Of a DNA stretch of 8,900 nucleotides, positions 6,350 to 8,900 are shown piece after piece. A program made the position numbers and the translations under genes. Below the pieces are notes generated by a model. That model was not told the DNA's origin, did not search any database, and saw only the letters and a list, made by a program, of their open reading frames with translations. Each line of letters begins with the position of its first letter. Positions within the stretch are counted from its first letter, which is position 1. This stretch comes from Candidatus Izemoplasma sp. (GTDB lineage Bacteria; Bacillota_I; Bacilli_A; Izemoplasmatales; Izemoplasmataceae), in contig JAOZSP010000039.1 of NCBI GenBank assembly GCA_029939615.1, positions 1 to 8,900 of the forward strand. Reading direction: 5' to 3'.

Positions 6350-6379
6350 ATTATACTATAACGTCTTAAATTCAACCAA
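6350..6379 (-). promoter_or_regulatory. Candidate promoter of the antiporter gene
   Basis: On the minus strand TTGGTT (6374-6379) and a perfect TATAAT (6350-6355) are separated by 18 bp. The leader to the ATG at 6284 would be about 60 nt. The gene therefore need not depend on readthrough from the alcohol dehydrogenase gene 185 bp upstream. Confidence 0.5.
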
Positions 6380-6469
6380 TATTTTTTTGTATCTTTGAGC
6401 ATTAATGTAATATTAAAAAAATTAATTAAAGACCTATTATAAATTATCGTTTAAAAATGGGGAATTTTT

Positions 6470-7642
6470 TTATTTTAGAGCGAATTCTAAGATTTTAATT
6501 GTGTCCTCTTTGTTCAGTTTAACAAAGCTACCTAATTGTCTTGTATTTTCCTTAGTTGTTTTATTTGCCATTAGATCAAAATGCTTATTATCAATATTAA
6601 TATCATTTAGTCTTATTGGCATATCAATTTCTTGGTAAAATTCTTCTAATGCTTTAATTCCTTTAAGGGCTGTTTCTTCTAAATCATTATTGTTTATTTC
6701 TATACCAAAGATTTTGTTTGCGAATAATGCAAATCTATCTAAATCATGTTTATAAACATACTTCATCCAAGCTGGATAAACAATAGCAAGTCCTGCCCCA
6801 TGAGCAATATCATAAAGAGCGCTTAATTCATGTTCAATACCATGTGATGCCCAATCTTCTTCTCTTCCTGTTCCGATAAGACCATTATGAGCCAAAGCTC
6901 CTGCCCACATAATTTCAGCACGAGCATCATAGTTATTATTATCTTTTAATACTAAAGGTGTGTTAGATATAACTGTTTGGATTATTCCTTCACATAAACG
7001 ATTTGTAAGTTCTACATTCAATGTGTTTGTAAAATATCTTTCTATGACATGTCCAATCATATCCACTGCTCCACAAGCAGTTTGATAATTTGGTAATGTA
7101 TAAGTGATTTCCGGGTTTAAAATCGAAAATTTAGGTCGCAAAGATATATCTCCATACCCTCTTTTTAGTTCTCCCTCTTCTTTAGTAATAACCGTTGCAG
7201 TACTACTTTCACTTCCTGCTGCAGGGATTGTTAACACTGTACCAACAGGTAATACATTTTTAGGTCTAATTCCTTTACTAAAGAAATCCCATACATCCCC
7301 ATCATAATAAAAGCCTAAAGCAATAGCTTTCGCACTATCGATTACACTTCCACCACCAACAGCTAAAATAAAATCTACATTTTCTTCTTTGCATAGCTCA
7401 ATTCCTTCTTTTACTAATCTGAGTCTAGGATTGGCTACAACACCACCAAGTTCAATATAATCAATATTACTTTCATTTAAACTATTAATGATTTTATTAT
7501 ACAAGCCATATTTCTTTATACTACCACTACCATAATGTAATAGTACCTTTTTCCCAAATCTTTTTGTTAGTTCTCCTACTTGTGTTTCAGTATCTTTTCC
7601 AAATATTATTTCTGTTTTATTATCATACACAAAATTTAACAT
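6470..7642 (-). CDS. Iron-dependent alcohol dehydrogenase, YqhD/NAD(P)H-butanol dehydrogenase type
   Basis: Cytosolic group III (iron-containing) alcohol dehydrogenase that reduces aldehydes to alcohols with NADH or NADPH. The 390 residues are full length. The N-terminal nucleotide-binding domain shows YGSGSIKKYG (37-46) and GGGSVIDSAKAIA (96-108). The metal ligands are D194 and H198 in DMIGH, H267 in ASHGIEHE, and H281 in IAHGAG. These fall at the same numbers as I recall for Escherichia coli YqhD, which supports this subgroup over the FucO/AdhE type. Cofactor choice and chain-length preference cannot be decided by eye. The start at 7642 has an AGGAGGT site 5 nt upstream. It is a monocistronic gene with an extended -10 promoter and an operator-like repeat. 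Its likely role is NAD(P)H reoxidation or aldehyde detoxification, complementary to the hydrogenase. Confidence 0.94.
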   Translation of the reverse strand: MLNFVYDNKTEIIFGKDTETQVGELTKRFGKKVLLHYGSGSIKKYGLYNKIINSLNESNIDYIELGGVVANPRLRLVKEGIELCKEENVDFILAVGGGSVIDSAKAIALGFYYDGDVWDFFSKGIRPKNVLPVGTVLTIPAAGSESSTATVITKEEGELKRGYGDISLRPKFSILNPEITYTLPNYQTACGAVDMIGHVIERYFTNTLNVELTNRLCEGIIQTVISNTPLVLKDNNNYDARAEIMWAGALAHNGLIGTGREEDWASHGIEHELSALYDIAHGAGLAIVYPAWMKYVYKHDLDRFALFANKIFGIEINNNDLEETALKGIKALEEFYQEIDMPIRLNDINIDNKHFDLMANKTTKENTRQLGSFVKLNKEDTIKILEFALK

Positions 7643-7652
7643 AATAACCTCC

Positions 7653-7675
7653 TAATTGTTTGTCACCTACAATTA
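7653..7675. promoter_or_regulatory. Operator-like inverted repeat at the alcohol dehydrogenase promoter
   Basis: TAATTGT (7653-7659) and ACAATTA (7669-7675) are a perfect 7-bp inverted repeat with a 9-nt spacer, a centre-to-centre distance of 16 bp. One arm overlaps the -10 hexamer and the other abuts the ribosome binding site, so a bound protein would block transcription initiation. The cognate regulator is unknown and is not in the window. Confidence 0.4.
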
Positions 7676-7680
7676 TATCA
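7672..7680 (-). promoter_or_regulatory. Extended -10 promoter of the alcohol dehydrogenase gene
   Basis: On the minus strand TGATATAAT gives a perfect -10 (7672-7677) with the extended TGN. No good -35 is present at 16-18 bp, which is tolerable for an extended -10 promoter. The start of transcription would be near 7665, about 22 nt before the ATG. Confidence 0.55.
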
Positions 7681-7747
7681 CATGCTTTGAATATCACTCT
7701 TCTTTTATACTTTATTAAAAAGTTCTTTATTTTTTAATTTATTCCTA

Positions 7748-7753
7748 TATAAT
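7748..7753 (+). promoter_or_regulatory. Candidate -10 of the plsY-like gene
   Basis: A perfect TATAAT lies 37 bp before the ATG at 7785, in a very AT-rich stretch with no convincing -35. The ribosome binding site AAGGAG (7771-7776) follows, 8 nt before the ATG. Confidence 0.4.
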
Positions 7754-7784
7754 TAAATGTAATTTACAAGAAGGAGTTTTTATA

Positions 7785-8387
7785 ATGGAATATTTCATAG
7801 TTTTTATCGTGCTGTATCTAATTGGTTCAATTAGTCCAGCAGTTATTACGGGAAAGCTTGTGAAGGGTATAGATATAAGAGATGTGAATACAAAAAATGC
7901 TGGAGCATCTAATGCCTTTGTAACTTTGGGATCAAAGTATGGGTTTATGGTTGGGATTATTGATATATTAAAGGGGTTACTTCCAATTATCGCTTTAAGA
8001 TTTATTTTTGATGGCAATGATTTTTTATGGTTCGTTGGTGGACTTGGAATAATTATTGGCCATGTATATCCAGTTTATATGGGCTTCAGAGGTGGAAAAG
8101 GAACTTCAACTTTTGTTGGAATATTAATCGGTGGAGCACCGATTATTGGGTTAGTATTATTAGTCGTATTAATTGTTTCTACTTATTTAACTGATTACGT
8201 AGCTATTGGAACATTAATTTACATAATTTTGGCTCCGTTAACTTTATTTATATTTGATTATAATTGGATGTCAGTAATTATTGTAGTATTGTATTCTTCT
8301 TTATCATTTTATAAACACTCTCCTAACTTTATGAGAGTATTAAAAAAAGAAGAAAGTCATTTTCGAAGTGCATTTAAAAAAGAGTAA
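7785..8387 (+). CDS. plsY: PlsY-family acyl-phosphate:glycerol-3-phosphate acyltransferase, divergent
   Basis: PlsY is the integral membrane enzyme that acylates sn-glycerol-3-phosphate with acyl-phosphate to make lysophosphatidate, the first step of phospholipid synthesis. The 200 residues match family length, with about six or seven hydrophobic segments. The family landmarks are GSISPAVITGKL (14-25), DIR followed by the motif-1 loop (30-43), motif 2 GHVYPVYMGFRGGKG (92-106), and motif 3 KHSPNFMRVL with following glutamates (177-190; H178, N181, E189/E190). The motif-1 loop is unusual: the normal GSGNxGATN reads NTKNAGASN (35-43). The gene stands alone with its own promoter and terminator, so it may be a second copy beside a canonical plsY elsewhere. 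Family membership is sure; full catalytic competence is less so. It is divergent from the alcohol dehydrogenase gene, with 142 bp between them. Confidence 0.87.
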   Translation: MEYFIVFIVLYLIGSISPAVITGKLVKGIDIRDVNTKNAGASNAFVTLGSKYGFMVGIIDILKGLLPIIALRFIFDGNDFLWFVGGLGIIIGHVYPVYMGFRGGKGTSTFVGILIGGAPIIGLVLLVVLIVSTYLTDYVAIGTLIYIILAPLTLFIFDYNWMSVIIVVLYSSLSFYKHSPNFMRVLKKEESHFRSAFKKE

Positions 8388-8389
8388 TT

Positions 8390-8419
8390 AAAAACAGGAA
8401 TACAAATTCCTGTTTTTTT
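8390..8419. terminator. Terminator of plsY, probably bidirectional
   Basis: AAAACAGGAAT (8391-8401) and ATTCCTGTTTT (8406-8416) form a perfect 11-bp stem with a 4-nt loop (ACAA), followed by T to 8419 on the plus strand. On the minus strand the hairpin is followed by T5 and AATT, so it can also end the converging PAS-protein gene, whose stop is at 8429. Confidence 0.9.
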
Positions 8420-8428
8420 ATTGCTTAT

Positions 8429-8900
8429 TTACCAATCAAGTAGTCTCTTATTTCCTTCTAAAGTTTTAATATTAGTGATATCTTGAGATATCTCTAATAT
8501 TCCAAGATAATTGTTTGATTCATCTCTAATAGCAGCATAAGTAATATAAAGCATCACATCATTCATTGTTATCCAAAATTCCGCAAAGTCTTTTTTACCT
8601 TCTTTAAATGCATCAATTATCTCTTCAACTATTTTTACACTTTTCGGAGGATGACAATGTTTCACAAGTCTTCCTATTACTGAGGGGTTACGAGGAAAGT
8701 GTCTTTCTTTTCGGTTATTAAAATATTTCACTTTATTGTCTTTATCAACAAATGTTATATCTAAAGGTAAATACGAAAAAATCAAATCTATTTCTTTAAA
8801 ACTTAGAGATCCCGTTTTTGTTTTAAATTCACCTTTAAAGACTGTTTTTTCTTCATCAATAAAATATGATTTATCTGGTTCAATATCTAATAAAGTATAT
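8429..8900 (-). CDS. DUF438-type PAS-domain sensor protein, C-terminal part (enters from the right edge)
   Basis: About 156 residues of the C-terminal end of a larger protein; the frame is open to the window edge. A TTG at 8785 could be read as a start, but coding sequence continues upstream of it without a stop (through segments such as EEKTVFKGEFKTKTG), so it is internal. The segment from LPLDITFVDKDNKVKYFNN through RNPSVIGRLVKHCHPPKS to YLGILEISQDITNI is the PAS fold typical of the C-terminus of DUF438 (hemerythrin-PAS) proteins, and the ending EGNKRLLDW is also typical of that family. These proteins are thought to be redox or ligand sensors in anaerobes; ligand and output are not known to me. 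The hemerythrin-like and DUF438 parts, if present, lie beyond the edge. Its stop is 10 nt from a shared terminator. Confidence 0.85.
   Translation of the reverse strand, partial: YTLLDIEPDKSYFIDEEKTVFKGEFKTKTGSLSFKEIDLIFSYLPLDITFVDKDNKVKYFNNRKERHFPRNPSVIGRLVKHCHPPKSVKIVEEIIDAFKEGKKDFAEFWITMNDVMLYITYAAIRDESNNYLGILEISQDITNIKTLEGNKRLLDW

Noticed and set aside
6453..6470. Possible terminator after the alcohol dehydrogenase gene (AAAAAT/ATTTTT around GGGGA)
   Set aside because: A six-pair, A-T-only stem with a short T run is too weak; no better hairpin is seen before the antiporter gene.
7745..8017. Open frame opposite the 5' part of plsY
   Set aside because: Antisense shadow of a conserved membrane protein gene; it also crosses the plsY promoter and has no recognisable domain.

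Overview
The window is AT-rich and compact. It uses the standard genetic code: TGA ends hydC, and tryptophans are encoded by TGG. Shine-Dalgarno sites are strong and intrinsic terminators are clean. Together with the gene content (NADH-linked [FeFe]-hydrogenase, iron-dependent alcohol dehydrogenase, PlsY, a DUF438-type PAS protein), this points to a strictly fermentative, anaerobic low-GC Gram-positive bacterium (Bacillota, or a standard-code relative near Acholeplasmatales/Izemoplasmatales). The lineage is an inference from composition and gene content.

Layout from left to right. (1) The start of a DEAD-box RNA helicase gene, minus strand, running off the left edge. (2) A three-gene minus-strand operon, transcribed hydC-hydB-hydA, with overlapping genes and one terminator. 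It encodes a trimeric NADH-linked [FeFe]-hydrogenase. (3) A roughly 490-bp gene-free divergent region with the hyd promoter, repeats and the promoter of the next gene. (4) A plus-strand guanylate-kinase-like gene, convergent with (5) a minus-strand CPA2-type Na+(K+)/H+ antiporter. The two share a bidirectional terminator. (6) A minus-strand iron-dependent alcohol dehydrogenase of the YqhD/butanol dehydrogenase type. (7) A divergent plus-strand plsY-like acyltransferase, sharing a second bidirectional terminator with (8) the 3' part of a PAS-domain gene that enters from the right edge.

Functionally, the hydrogenase and the alcohol dehydrogenase are two alternative ways of disposing of electrons from reduced nicotinamide cofactor, as H2 or as an alcohol. 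The antiporter would couple ion homeostasis to the proton gradient. The helicase, nucleotide kinase-like protein and PlsY are housekeeping or accessory genes.

The most interesting points are these. HydB is short, about NuoF size, and lacks both extra iron-sulfur domains of electron-bifurcating HydB proteins, so the enzyme may be NADH-only. The guanylate-kinase-like protein has an altered core motif and a C-terminal sequence resembling a beta-clamp-binding motif. Several operator-like inverted repeats sit on promoters. I saw no CRISPR array, tRNA, rRNA or intact mobile element.
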